Source: Desulfolithobacter dissulfuricans
GTDB taxonomy: Bacteria > Desulfobacterota > Desulfobulbia > Desulfobulbales > Desulfobulbaceae
Length of the DNA: 64,000 nucleotides
Reading direction: 5' to 3'
Assembly (NCBI RefSeq): GCF_025998535.1
Contig: NZ_AP024233.1
Location: forward strand, 1,835,219-1,899,218
Both the position numbers and the translations under genes were made by a program. Shown here one piece after another: positions 9,851-17,997 of the stretch. The notes under the pieces were generated by a model that saw only the letters and a program-made list of their open reading frames with translations, did no database searches and was not told where the DNA came from. The number at the start of each line of letters is the position of its first letter. The stretch's first letter is position 1.

Positions 9851-10387
9851 ATTCTTTTCTCAGTTTTCAGACTCCAAAGAATTCCTGGAATGGGTTGACC
9901 ATTTTTATAAAGACAAGAAATCACTAGCAGCCCTGCCAATGATATTGGAAGCAGAAATTTATGGTATAGGTTTTCCTTTGGCTTGTGATTTTCTTAAAGA
10001 GCTTGGCTATATTAATTACGGAAAGCCTGATGTTCATATTATCGAAATTTTTGAGGCAATTGGCCTGGTTGAAAAAGGAGCAAGCAACTATCAAATATTA
10101 AAAGCAATTACAAGAATTGCAAAAAATATAAATGTAAGCGTATACAATGTTGACAAATTGTTCTGGCTTATTGGAAGTGGTTATTTTTACAATCATATTC
10201 AAGCAGGTAATAAAGGAAAGGTAGGTAGAATGAAGGAAGCATTTATTGAGTATATGAATTCAAAAAATGCATAATCGGATAACCAAGTGTTTTTCTGCCA
10301 AAACCCTCACAACACCCTGCGTGACAGCTCCGCCCAAGGCAGTTCTCATTACCTGGAATTCATAGTTAGCAACGAGCAACAATAATT

Positions 10388-11883
10388 AGTCGGCCTTGAA
10401 AAAACCTTAACTTATTGAAATTTTGAATTAATTTTGCTAAATTATATCACCATAAATTGCAGGTTATTGCACTTTTACCCTTCAATTTCTGGTGATTTCC
10501 ATGCGTCCAAGACTGAGCAATTCAACCCCCCAGGGAGATCTTTTTCGCAGCAGGCTGGAAAATATTCTCGACCGAACTCATGAGCTGTACCGGCTGGCGG
10601 AACTGCTCCCCTGGGAAATTTTCGAGAAGGAGTTTGGCACACTGTATTCCGAGAAAAAAGGAAGGCCTGGCATCCCCATTCGATTGCTGGCAGGTTTGAC
10701 CTACCTGGGTCATGCCTTTGGTCTTTCCGATGAAGAGGTGGTCAGACGCTGGGTGGAAAATCCCTACTGGCAGTTTTTTTGTGGCGAAAGTTATTTCCAG
10801 CACCATCTGCCCATAGATCCTTCGTCCATGAGCCGCTGGCGCAAGCGGATAGGCGAAAAAGGTGCTCGGCTCATTTTGAAGGCGACAATAGAGGCAGGTC
10901 TTGCAAGCAACTGCATCAAGGATTCCAGCCTGGAACGAGTATCCGTGGATACGACGGTGCAGCGCAAAGCCGTCACCTATCCCACAGATGCCAAATTGTA
11001 CAATCGTAGCCGTGAAAGGCTGGTCAAGCTTGCCAGGAAATTTGACCTGCCCCTTCGCCAAAGTTATGCCCGATTAGGCCCCAAAGCCCTGCTCAAGGTT
11101 GGACGCTACCTGCATGCCCGGCAAATCAAACGAGCCAGGCGTGAGATCAAGCGACTTAAAACCTACCTTGGCCGAGTTTACCGTGACATCAATAGAAAGC
11201 TGGAACAACGGGAAGAACTTCGTTCTGTTTTCAAAGAGGAACTGGCCATGGCAGAGCGGTTGCTCTCTCAGGAACGAAAAGACAAGGACAAGCTCTACAG
11301 TCTCCATGCCCCGGAGGTTGAATGCATTGCCAAAGGCAAGGCCCATAGAAAGTATGAATTCGGGGTCAAGGTCAGCGTGGCGGTCACGAACCGTGACAAC
11401 TTTGTTGTAGGCATGCTTGCCGAGCATGGCAACCCCTACGATGGCCACACCTTGGCCAAGGCTCTGGAGCAGGTCCAGGAACTTACCGGCAAGGTGGTCA
11501 GGCGATGTTATGTTGATCGTGGCTACCGCGGTCACGGAGTGAACACCACCCAGGTGTTTATCTCCGGCAGAAAGCGCGGGATGACTCCCCAGATGAAAAA
11601 GGAGCTCAAGCGACGAAGTGCTATCGAGCCGGTCATTGGCCATATGAAGGCTGATGGCAAGCTGGATCGAAACTACCTGAAAGGAATACTCGGAGATAAA
11701 ATCAACGCACTGCTTTGCGGAGCTGGACAGAATATCCGTATCCTCCTCAGGAAACTGAGGGAAGAACTGTCTTATTTTTTGTTTGTGTCTCTGTTGAAGA
11801 GGTTGGGTCGACTCCATTCATGGAGTCAGCCCTTGGTGACAAGGCTTTTGACGGTCTGAAAATGGGATTTTTCAAGATCGACT
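10388..11883 (+). mobile_element. IS5-family insertion sequence (1496 bp)
   Basis: Terminal inverted repeats AGTCGGCCTTGAAAAAACC at 10388 and AGTCGATCTTGAAAAATCC read inward from 11883. A 4-bp direct repeat AATT flanks it (10384-10387 and 11884-11887), in line with the short target duplications of IS5. One intact transposase gene fills the element. Confidence 0.88.
10501..11859 (+). CDS. tnp: IS5-family transposase
   Basis: 452 residues from the ATG at 10501; an in-frame GTG lies three codons earlier. The N-terminus (LYSEKKGRPGIPIRLLAGL, then YLGHAFGLSDEEVVRRW) is typical of IS5-group transposases. The DDE residues appear as VSVDTTVQRK, YVDRGYRGHG and RRSAIEPVIGHMKADG, the last giving the Glu of the Y-(2)-R-(3)-E-(6)-K type signature. 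The frame is intact. Confidence 0.92.
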   Translation: MRPRLSNSTPQGDLFRSRLENILDRTHELYRLAELLPWEIFEKEFGTLYSEKKGRPGIPIRLLAGLTYLGHAFGLSDEEVVRRWVENPYWQFFCGESYFQHHLPIDPSSMSRWRKRIGEKGARLILKATIEAGLASNCIKDSSLERVSVDTTVQRKAVTYPTDAKLYNRSRERLVKLARKFDLPLRQSYARLGPKALLKVGRYLHARQIKRARREIKRLKTYLGRVYRDINRKLEQREELRSVFKEELAMAERLLSQERKDKDKLYSLHAPEVECIAKGKAHRKYEFGVKVSVAVTNRDNFVVGMLAEHGNPYDGHTLAKALEQVQELTGKVVRRCYVDRGYRGHGVNTTQVFISGRKRGMTPQMKKELKRRSAIEPVIGHMKADGKLDRNYLKGILGDKINALLCGAGQNIRILLRKLREELSYFLFVSLLKRLGRLHSWSQPLVTRLLTV

Positions 11884-11920
11884 AATTAACCATCATATCC
11901 ACGAAGCTTTAAAAATTTCT

Positions 11921-12196
11921 ATGAATATCAACTTCAAGAAAGTCCATTGGAAATGCGGATGGCATGAAAAGGAAATACGACAAAGTAAAGTATGCGGCTG
12001 CTTCCACTGCCTGAGCATATTCCCGCCATCAGAAATTACCATGTGGCTAGATGAGGATGAAAATTGCCCAAGAGGTCCTGGTAAAACAGCGACTTGCCCA
12101 AAATGTGGCATAGACAGTGTTTTGCCAGATACTATTGAATACAAAATCACAGAAAAATTATTAAAGGCCATGCAGAAAGAATACTTTAATTATTAA
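11921..12196 (+). CDS. Small zinc-ribbon-like protein of unknown function
   Basis: 91 residues. It contains a CGCFHCLSIFPPSEI segment (CxCxxC) and a second pair CPRGPG and CPKCGID, giving a possible two-part zinc site, and ends in a charged helix. Similar small proteins are common in mobile accessory DNA; I do not assign a function. It starts 37 bases after the IS5 element, so its original promoter may have been displaced. Confidence 0.62.
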   Translation: MNINFKKVHWKCGWHEKEIRQSKVCGCFHCLSIFPPSEITMWLDEDENCPRGPGKTATCPKCGIDSVLPDTIEYKITEKLLKAMQKEYFNY

Positions 12197-12255
12197 AATA
12201 ACTGCCGCTGGTTCGTCATGTACGGTTTTTAACTTTATAAGAAAATAAGGATTGC

Positions 12256-12732
12256 ATGAAAAAAAAGATAATCACAAATGGATTTACCTGGATTCCAATG
12301 GATAAACGAGTTGACAGGTTTGGATTACCACTTCCACCAAGAAAGCCAGAAAAGAGAAAGCCTTTATTATGGCTGGCTCGCGATGGAAATGAACTCTTTT
12401 TGGTAAATAATTCTGGTGAAATTATCAACTTAATAATATCTAATACCGGTGGGTTCACAACTGCTGATAATGATTACTTAACGGTATCTGAAGGTAATGG
12501 ATACGAATATAACAATGTATTACCAGGGGATGCTGTCAAAGTAGATGAATACGATGGGTTCTATGATTTAGATTATGTGCTTCAAATCACAATCATGTTG
12601 CAATCAACCAAACTAGGAAGCATTGAAATTATTCCACCCGCCGAAAAAGGTGGCGTAGGTGAGACCGTTTTACTTTGGGACACGATGGAAAGCGGAAAAA
12701 ATGTCACCATCAAAAACTGGAAAAAATCATAA
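12256..12732 (+). CDS. Hypothetical protein, beta-rich
   Basis: 158 residues starting MKKKIITNGFTWIPMDKRVD. The sequence alternates short hydrophobic strands with polar turns (NELFLVNNSGEIINLIISN, EGNGYEYNNVLPGDAVKV, GSIEIIPPAEKGGVGETVLL), as in a beta-sandwich. There is no signal peptide or membrane segment. It lies in the same orientation as its neighbours with about 60 bases of AT-rich spacer before it and an AAAATAAGG-like ribosome-binding site. Confidence 0.6.
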   Translation: MKKKIITNGFTWIPMDKRVDRFGLPLPPRKPEKRKPLLWLARDGNELFLVNNSGEIINLIISNTGGFTTADNDYLTVSEGNGYEYNNVLPGDAVKVDEYDGFYDLDYVLQITIMLQSTKLGSIEIIPPAEKGGVGETVLLWDTMESGKNVTIKNWKKS

Positions 12733-12985
12733 CGTTGTGATCCATAGACATCGTTTCACGATTTAGGTGGCAGCAGACAGCCTGCAACAGGGCCACGGAA
12801 AAAGGTAACAGGCACATATGTTATATAAGCCTGGCGGGCTGCCATTTCTCGCCAATCTCCCTCCCCGCTCCACCAAGCATAATATCTTTACTGGGTTTCT
12901 TTTTAGTTTTTGGTATCCATGCCTTTCAACTCTTGGCCACCTTTCCAGCACAGACAGTTTAAACGCAAAAACATGGAGTTCAAAA

Positions 12986-13483
12986 ATGTTAAAAAAAATT
13001 ATCTCCGGTGGTCAAACCGGAGCCGATATTGCCGCAATTGACGCAGCCATTGAATGTAACTTTTCCTATGGCGGCTGGCTGCCTAAAGGTAGAAAAACAG
13101 AAAACGGGCCATTATCAGATAAGTATCAAATGCAGGAAATGACCAGAGGAGGATACCCGAAACGTACCGAACAAAACATCAAAGACTCAAGCGGTACAGT
13201 AATCTTTACCCATAGTAAGCTTACCGGCGGTTCAAGGTTAACCGGCAATTTGGCCGAAAGCTGGGGCAAACCCTGGTTGCACATTAATCTAAGTCAGGTT
13301 GATAACAAGGAGGCAGTTTCAATACTTTCAAGTTGGATCAAGAAAAATCAAGTTGAGATCTTAAACGTAGCTGGATCTCGCGCAAGCAAAGATCCAGAAA
13401 TTTACACCAAAGTTTTTGAGATAATAAAAGCTTTACTGGCATCCTCCTCAGTACGTGATAAATGCGCTGAAAAGACAGCATGA
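12986..13483 (+). CDS. YpsA/SLOG-like 'molybdenum carrier' family protein
   Basis: 165 residues starting at the ATG at 12986, which begins the conserved core MLKKIISGGQTGADIAAIDA; the longer open frame upstream has no family similarity. The GGQTGAD loop is the nucleotide-binding signature of the SLOG/YpsA Rossmann-like fold, followed by GGWLPKGRKTENG and a C-terminal LNVAGSRASKDPEIY segment with the second phosphate-binding region. Members are annotated as putative molybdenum carriers and some SLOG proteins sense nucleotide signals in defence. The role here is unknown. A hairpin with a T-run follows. Confidence 0.82.
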   Translation: MLKKIISGGQTGADIAAIDAAIECNFSYGGWLPKGRKTENGPLSDKYQMQEMTRGGYPKRTEQNIKDSSGTVIFTHSKLTGGSRLTGNLAESWGKPWLHINLSQVDNKEAVSILSSWIKKNQVEILNVAGSRASKDPEIYTKVFEIIKALLASSSVRDKCAEKTA

Positions 13484-13518
13484 TTTTACCATTAACATGG
13501 TGAAAGTCAGACAAAACA

Positions 13519-13577
13519 TTGCAATATCCACCTGTCATAAAAATTCACTTGGCAGGCGAATATTGCAATATTTTTAC
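13519..13577 (+). terminator. Rho-independent terminator after the YpsA-like gene
   Basis: GCAATATCCACCTG (13521-13534) pairs with CAGGCGAATATTGC (13553-13566) with two mismatches, followed by AATATTTTTAC. It lies 36 bases after the stop codon. Confidence 0.6.
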
Positions 13578-13622
13578 TGAATTTTCAATATGTTAATAGC
13601 AAAACAGCGATATTTTACAGCA

Positions 13623-13654
13623 CTTTTGTCACGGATCGAGGTAAATGACAAAAG
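13623..13654. promoter_or_regulatory. 9-bp inverted repeat upstream of the SH3b gene
   Basis: CTTTTGTCA (13623-13631) and TGACAAAAG (13646-13654) are perfect inverted repeats separated by 14 bases, about 30 bases before the start of the next gene. The dyad overlaps a likely promoter (ATTATGATAAAT follows) and could be a repressor-binding site. Confidence 0.45.
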
Positions 13655-13683
13655 AATTATGATAAATAAACAGAGGGATAAAT

Positions 13684-14427
13684 ATGAAGAAGATAGCTAT
13701 AGTTAGTTTTTTTTTATTTCTTGTCTCGACCATTTCTTACGGTGCTTCTCAAAAAGTTTACACAAAATTCAATGTTTCATTGTTTTCTCAACCTACTTTT
13801 GACAGTGATGAGGTTGAGAATTTATCTCCTAATAGTACTGTTATCGTTCAAGGATATAGCAATAGTTGGGTAAGAGTAAAAGCAAAATCTGGGAACGAAG
13901 GTTGGTTGGCAAAAAAATGGGTATCTGAATCAAAGGTAGAAAATCAAGTAATAAAGCCAGCGCATGAAAGATACACAGTAAAGTCAATAGATAAATTTGA
14001 AAAAATAATTTGGTATGAAAATAAGGGACATTTTTTCTTGTCATTAATTTCAAATATAAGAATATATATTGGTAAAAGAGAAAAATCCCCACCTTTTCTC
14101 AGGATGAAAGTAACATATCATGGAGATGACTGGTTGTTTGTCAAATCGTTTTCTGTTTTAGTTGATGGTAAAAAATATGGTCCCTATTTATATGATTTTA
14201 AAAGAGATAATAGCTCTGCTGTATGGGAATGGTGTGATGTATATGTAAGTGGAAAAGAATATAAACTTATTGAAGATATAATAAGTTCAAAAGAAGCAAT
14301 TATACGTTTTTACGGTAGGTTATATATTAAGGACCATACTGTAACCCCAAAAGAGAGAGATTTTCTGAGAAAAATGATGCTTTCTTATAAATCCCTCGGT
14401 GGCAAACCAATACAGGAAGAGAAATGA
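13684..14427 (+). CDS. Secreted or periplasmic SH3b-domain protein
   Basis: 247 residues with a clear signal peptide (MKKIAIVSFFLFLVSTISYGAS). The mature N-terminus holds a bacterial SH3 domain: NVSLFSQPTFDSDEVENL, VIVQGYSNSWVRVKA, NEGWLAKKWVS. The rest (from about residue 95) is a beta-rich region of unknown type with no membrane segment. SH3b domains usually bind cell-wall peptides. An AGAGGGATAAAT ribosome-binding site precedes the ATG. Low GC suggests acquired DNA. Confidence 0.75.
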   Translation: MKKIAIVSFFLFLVSTISYGASQKVYTKFNVSLFSQPTFDSDEVENLSPNSTVIVQGYSNSWVRVKAKSGNEGWLAKKWVSESKVENQVIKPAHERYTVKSIDKFEKIIWYENKGHFFLSLISNIRIYIGKREKSPPFLRMKVTYHGDDWLFVKSFSVLVDGKKYGPYLYDFKRDNSSAVWEWCDVYVSGKEYKLIEDIISSKEAIIRFYGRLYIKDHTVTPKERDFLRKMMLSYKSLGGKPIQEEK

Positions 14428-14481
14428 CAGCACCGTTTTGGGTTAGAATAGGGCCGGGTCTGCTTTTGGCTTTTGGCGGTT

Positions 14482-14736
14482 ATCAGCCCGTTGAAAAACT
14501 CCTTTTTTCCTGCAAAGTGATTGAACCCATTGGTTGATCGGTTACAATACGAAAAAACGTTATCAAACTAGGGAGTTCCGATGACCATAGGTAAACGCAA
14601 CAAGCCAAAACAGAAACCGCTCTGGATAGCGGCCAACGACCTGGCGCCCAAGAGCGGACACCCTTTTTATACCCGCCTGAACCAGCTTCTTGAGAAAGAT
14701 GGTTTCGATGCCTGGCTTGAAGAGGAGTGCGCTCCA
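14482..14736 (+). mobile_element. IS remnant: left end and N-terminus of a transposase
   Basis: The terminal repeat ATCAGCCCGTTGAAAAACTC is followed by an untranslated leader and an ATG at 14581 that encodes KQKPLWIAANDLAPKSGHPF, then [20 protein letters not shown], the start of an IS1182/IS5-like DDE transposase. The coding sequence breaks off near 14736, where it meets an unrelated minus-strand gene. The same end with its leader occurs in reverse at 48157-48259. Confidence 0.72.
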
Positions 14737-14888
14737 TACTCAACCTGGAGCGCGCCAACGACTTTCCCGTTCCGCTCACTGGTCTTGATGGCAAAAACAC
14801 CTTTGCCACCAGGGTTCTGCAGCTTGTACTCGAAAACCGCTGTCCGCTTGCCGTAGCCGTTTTCCGTCACCGTGAATCTCTTCTCCAT
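14725..14888 (-). pseudogene. Truncated unknown gene, N-terminal part
   Basis: It starts at 14888 ([20 protein letters not shown]), overlapping the end of the preceding gene by 22 bases, which suggests a two-gene operon. Homologous-looking sequence ends near 14725 where the IS remnant begins, so only about 54 residues of the original protein remain. I do not recognise the family. Confidence 0.5.
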
Positions 14889-15796
14889 TTTTCCTCTAAT
14901 AACTCTTGTTCTTTCTTTAATTTTTCAAACCAATCAATCGGTGGGGGTTTTGGATATGGTAAGTCATATTCCTTCATTAGTTGTTGCATCCACTCCTCAT
15001 GAATGCCTAAATATATATTACTAAAATATTTAACAACCATCTCATGTACTCCTTTATACTTCACGAGGTGGCTTAGTCTTTTAAAGTTTTTGTTCAATTT
15101 TGATAGCTGCAGATTAACCCATATATTTATGTATTTTTTATTACCTGTCTCTTTGATGCAATTTTCAACTGTTGGAATCAATATGTTTCCATTAAATAGA
15201 ATTTCTACAACATTGTTTTTAGTAGTGCTAATTTCAAATGTCGAAACAATAATAGTTTGATTGTGGAGTATTTTAATATGACATATATTTTCATATAGCT
15301 TTTTTGGTGTGCCATAATTTTTTTTCAAGTAAAAAACTTGTTGTTTCTCATTGCTTAATATCGTACCGGTAACTTTTGAAAAATTGTTTTGTAATTCTTC
15401 TATCATTTCTATTTGAAACGGTTGCCATGAACATAGCATCCAAGATTTATATTGTGATATATTTTTTTTAATTGTTGTAATATCAATATTATTGGTGCAA
15501 AGGTGCTTAGGCCACGGAGGGCCTAAAGAGTCAAAGTATACTTTACCGCCGTACCGCGATTCATAATAAAAAACTGAATTTCCACATACAGGACAAGTTG
15601 CATTTGGATTAACAAAGGATGAATAACTATAATCATAGAATTTAGCTTTAATGGTATTAAAAGAATGTGTAGTTTTATCTATTGATGAGCATGTGAAAGT
15701 CCCCCTATCATCTCTGTTAACGCCGTGTTTTCGAACCCAAAAAGTTGTCCCATTGCTGTTTGTTCTCCAATGCCCTCTCCTTCTAAAGAATGTCAC
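14867..15796 (-). CDS. Unknown protein with an internal zinc-ribbon motif
   Basis: 309 residues. After a basic N-terminus ([20 protein letters not shown]) comes a zinc-binding module [13 protein letters not shown] with a partner PWPKHLC about 20 residues later (residues 68-100); this pair with a [11 protein letters not shown] linker recurs in uncharacterised bacterial proteins. The C-terminal half is AT-rich, Lys/Asn-rich and ends in a charged helix. There are no membrane segments. Very low GC against its surroundings suggests recent acquisition. Function is unknown. Confidence 0.68.
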   Translation of the reverse strand: MTFFRRRGHWRTNSNGTTFWVRKHGVNRDDRGTFTCSSIDKTTHSFNTIKAKFYDYSYSSFVNPNATCPVCGNSVFYYESRYGGKVYFDSLGPPWPKHLCTNNIDITTIKKNISQYKSWMLCSWQPFQIEMIEELQNNFSKVTGTILSNEKQQVFYLKKNYGTPKKLYENICHIKILHNQTIIVSTFEISTTKNNVVEILFNGNILIPTVENCIKETGNKKYINIWVNLQLSKLNKNFKRLSHLVKYKGVHEMVVKYFSNIYLGIHEEWMQQLMKEYDLPYPKPPPIDWFEKLKKEQELLEEKWRRDSR

Positions 15797-16037
15797 TTGA
15801 ATCTCCTAAAAGTGAAGAATAGTAATTCCTGGGCACAATCCCGTTTTGTCGCAGTTTTTACCAGCAATTCCCGTTTTGAGGTCAAGATCGGTTGTCACCT
15901 AGCAAGATGTTTTCCTGTTATGCGCAGAAAGGAGGTTGATCTTACCTCCTATAAATACAGGTCCTGAGTACCCAGACAGTCAAGAGTCCGTAGCTGCCAT
16001 GAATGCATCGCCTGTCCCGCATTCCTTGCCCTGGCCC

Positions 16038-16634
16038 TCACCGAATGTCAAGTCTCCCTTCTGCAATGCCAGCATAAGCCCCGACACCACGGCGCGCGTC
16101 GTAAATGGTCTGCCGACTGACTTCGTATTCCCTGGCCAGGGCTGCAGCACTATCCTTCCGCTGTCGAATTTCTCTTATCTGGTCGATGGTGAGCCGGCGC
16201 GGACGCCCCAGGTGCTTGCCCCGCTTTTTCGCAGCAAGGATGCCCTCCCGCTGCCTTTCACGGATGATTGCCCGCTCAAACTCGGCCACGGCTCCGATGA
16301 TCTGAAGCTGAAGTTTTTGAAACGGGTTGTCGTCTCCGGTAAAGGTCAGCCCCTCCTTGTGAAAACGAATACCGACACCTTTAGCCAGAAGCTTCTCGAT
16401 GATCCGTTGCAGGTCGAGCAAGTTGCGGGCCAAACGGTCGATGCTGTGAACATGCAGTACATCTCCCTGGCGAAGGTAAGACATACATTCTTGCAATTGG
16501 GGCCGGTCAGCACTGCTGCCGGACGCCTTTTCCTCAAACACCCGGTCGAAGGTCATCCCGGCAAGTTGCCGGGCTGTCTCTTGGTCGGTACTGCTCACCC
16601 TGATATAAGCTACATTTTGACCGTTCACGATCAT
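16038..16634 (-). CDS. Serine recombinase (Tn3-type resolvase / invertase)
   Basis: 198 residues from the ATG at 16634; a TTG three codons earlier is an alternative. The catalytic N-terminal domain starts NVAYIRVSSTDQETARQL, with the nucleophile Ser in RVSS, and contains VHSIDRLARNLLDLQ (the LxRLxR-type motif) and AEFERAIIRERQREG. The C-terminus is a helix-turn-helix DNA-binding domain (AAALAREYEVSRQTIYDAR). It resolves cointegrates or multimers by recombination at a res site, and a candidate site lies directly upstream. Its placement beside ParA fits a plasmid multimer-resolution role. Confidence 0.93.
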   Translation of the reverse strand: MIVNGQNVAYIRVSSTDQETARQLAGMTFDRVFEEKASGSSADRPQLQECMSYLRQGDVLHVHSIDRLARNLLDLQRIIEKLLAKGVGIRFHKEGLTFTGDDNPFQKLQLQIIGAVAEFERAIIRERQREGILAAKKRGKHLGRPRRLTIDQIREIRQRKDSAAALAREYEVSRQTIYDARRGVGAYAGIAEGRLDIR

Positions 16635-16669
16635 TCTCTCCAAAATATGTCAAAAAACGTCTTAACTTT

Positions 16670-16765
16670 TTTGGAAAAATGTCCAAAAATTAAATTTGGA
16701 CCTTTTCGGACAGCTCTAAAGTCGGCCTGAAGCCACTGTCGAAAAGGTGTACCTTTTCAGACAGG
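16670..16765. promoter_or_regulatory. res-like repeat cluster upstream of the resolvase
   Basis: Three copies of a 12-13 base unit lie here: ACCTTTTCGGACA (16700-16712), TGTCGAAAAGGT inverted (16737-16748) and ACCTTTTCAGACA (16751-16763). A further dyad TGTCCAAA / TTTGGACC overlaps the first. Paired inverted units before a serine recombinase gene are what resolvase-binding subsites look like. The region would also contain its promoter, allowing autoregulation. Confidence 0.6.
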
Positions 16766-16957
16766 CGGCAAGACGATACGATTTTGCAAAAGTCGCGCCA
16801 AACCTCCGGGCACAAAAAAACCCGCCAAAGTGTGCGTGCCGCAAGGGCAGAGGCATGGCAGGTGTGTTACTGACAACATAGAACAGCCGCTCGAAGTTTG
16901 CAATTGGCTACACTTCGATAGCCAACGAGAATCATGAAACACGCCCCTGGCCTGGCA

Positions 16958-17275
16958 TCATCCACGCCGCTTTCCTCCTCCAGTCAGTTCGGCGATTTCC
17001 TTTTCAATCTCAGGGATGATTCGCTCGATGATAAACGAGTTCATGCTGTATGGAGAGTTGTCGGCAATGAACTTGAGTTTCAGATAAAGCGGTTCCGGCA
17101 GCCTGATCGGCAAATTTTTCATTACATCATCTCGCACCTGTGGCTCTTCCCAGGGATAAACAGTATCCGTTTCACTTCTGGGCTTACCGGCAGCCGCAGC
17201 AAAGGCATCGAGATCCGTCTTTTTTTTCTTTGCCGGAGCTGAACGAAGCGTGGTCTTCTTTTTATTTGCCACCAT
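16958..17275 (-). CDS. Small ParA partner, ribbon-helix-helix-like DNA-binding protein
   Basis: 105 residues starting at the ATG at 17275, inside the last codons of parA, so the two are translationally coupled. The N-terminus is Lys-rich (MVANKKKTTLRSAPAKKKKT). The C-terminal half (NLPIRLPEPLYLKLKFIADN, then SPYSMNSFIIERIIPEIEKE) has the strand-helix-helix pattern of CopG/Arc-type regulators, where the strand NLPIRLPE would read DNA. In ParA systems of this type the small second protein binds the centromere and represses the operon. Confidence 0.75.
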   Translation of the reverse strand: MVANKKKTTLRSAPAKKKKTDLDAFAAAAGKPRSETDTVYPWEEPQVRDDVMKNLPIRLPEPLYLKLKFIADNSPYSMNSFIIERIIPEIEKEIAELTGGGKRRG

Positions 17276-17915
17276 ATACCTCTTCAAATAACTGAGTTAT
17301 TTCTTGAACCGCCTTTTTATCCTGTTTCCACTCAACAACGGATAAACCGCCCCGGGCCGATTTGCGAAAAGCGATACGGTCACGGAGAAACGAGTCTGCC
17401 ATGGACAGGTACTGATAATCTTCTTCTTCAAAAAAATTTTGAGCTTCCTGATCCTCATGGACAGCGGGATTGGTGGACACCCGGTTCAGGACAATAAAAG
17501 CCTGCAGGTTTTCATTGAAACTCTGAGCCATTTCCACAAGCTCATCCATTTGCTGGATTGTCCAGATGTCAAACTGAAACGGTTGAACAGGAATGTAAAC
17601 CCGGTCACAGACACCAAGGGAATAGCGCAGCTCCATGGAATCCCGACCACCGGCATCTATAATGATTTCATCATATCGTCCTGCCAGGTCTCGGATCTGG
17701 GCCGCCAAACCCTTGCCGAATTTCTGTACACAGGAAATTCGGGGTTCAACCTCTGTCTCCTCACGGACAGCAGCCCAGAAAGAGGCTGTTCCCTGCCGGT
17801 CTGTATCCAGCAGCAATACGTCTTTTCCCTGGAGAGCCAACATGGCTGCCATATTGGTGGCCAGCGTGGTCTTGCCGGTGCCGCCTTTTTCACCTCCGAA
17901 CAATACAACGCTCAT
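17262..17915 (-). CDS. parA: ParA-family partitioning ATPase
   Basis: 217 residues. The deviant Walker A motif GGEKGGTGKTTLATN is at residues 7-21, then LLLDTDRQGTASFWAA (Walker A' with the catalytic Asp) and DEIIIDAGGRDS (Walker B). It lacks the N-terminal helix-turn-helix of larger ParA proteins, so it belongs to the small type Ib-like group. A good ribosome-binding site (AAAAGGAGCG) precedes the ATG. It drives segregation of the element with its small partner. A palindromic site 30-45 bases upstream is a likely operator. Confidence 0.93.
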   Translation of the reverse strand: MSVVLFGGEKGGTGKTTLATNMAAMLALQGKDVLLLDTDRQGTASFWAAVREETEVEPRISCVQKFGKGLAAQIRDLAGRYDEIIIDAGGRDSMELRYSLGVCDRVYIPVQPFQFDIWTIQQMDELVEMAQSFNENLQAFIVLNRVSTNPAVHEDQEAQNFFEEEDYQYLSMADSFLRDRIAFRKSARGGLSVVEWKQDKKAVQEITQLFEEVYGGK

Positions 17916-17944
17916 TTTTTGACGCTCCTTTTCATGGTCGATGG

Positions 17945-17960
17945 CATATCATATGATATA
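17945..17960. promoter_or_regulatory. Palindromic operator candidate for the par operon
   Basis: CATATCATATGATATA is a near-perfect palindrome 30 bases upstream of parA. A related run (ATGATATCATATCATATCAT) occurs at 19284-19305 before the WGR/anti-CRISPR genes, suggesting the same regulator acts at both places. Confidence 0.45.
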
Positions 17961-17997
17961 AATTTATACAATATCAATGCAAAGAAAAAAAATGAGG

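Larger units (their letters stand above)
8108..10274 (+). pseudogene. Accessory gene (possible HhH DNA-glycosylase-like) split by an ISL3 element
   Basis: The frame runs 8108-8519, is broken by the IS, and resumes at 9859 after the 8-bp target duplication. The repaired protein would be 275 residues, reading GAEFF-SQFSDSKEF across the junction. The second half contains GIGFPLACDFLKELG followed by GKPDVHIIEIF, which resembles a helix-hairpin-helix plus the lysine/aspartate region of HhH-GPD glycosylases. That likeness is weak and is inference. Base composition is much lower in GC than the transfer genes, which fits acquired accessory DNA. The present copy encodes two fragments. Confidence 0.7.

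Noticed and set aside
8882-9898. 338-codon plus-strand frame over the ISL3 element (and its mirror at 45976-47103)
   Set aside because: Antisense of the transposase, identical in both IS copies, without its own ribosome-binding site or known motifs.
12733-12985. attC or attI between the small accessory genes at 11.9-13.5 kb
   Set aside because: TAAC and GTTTAAAC motifs occur but without matched inverted halves.
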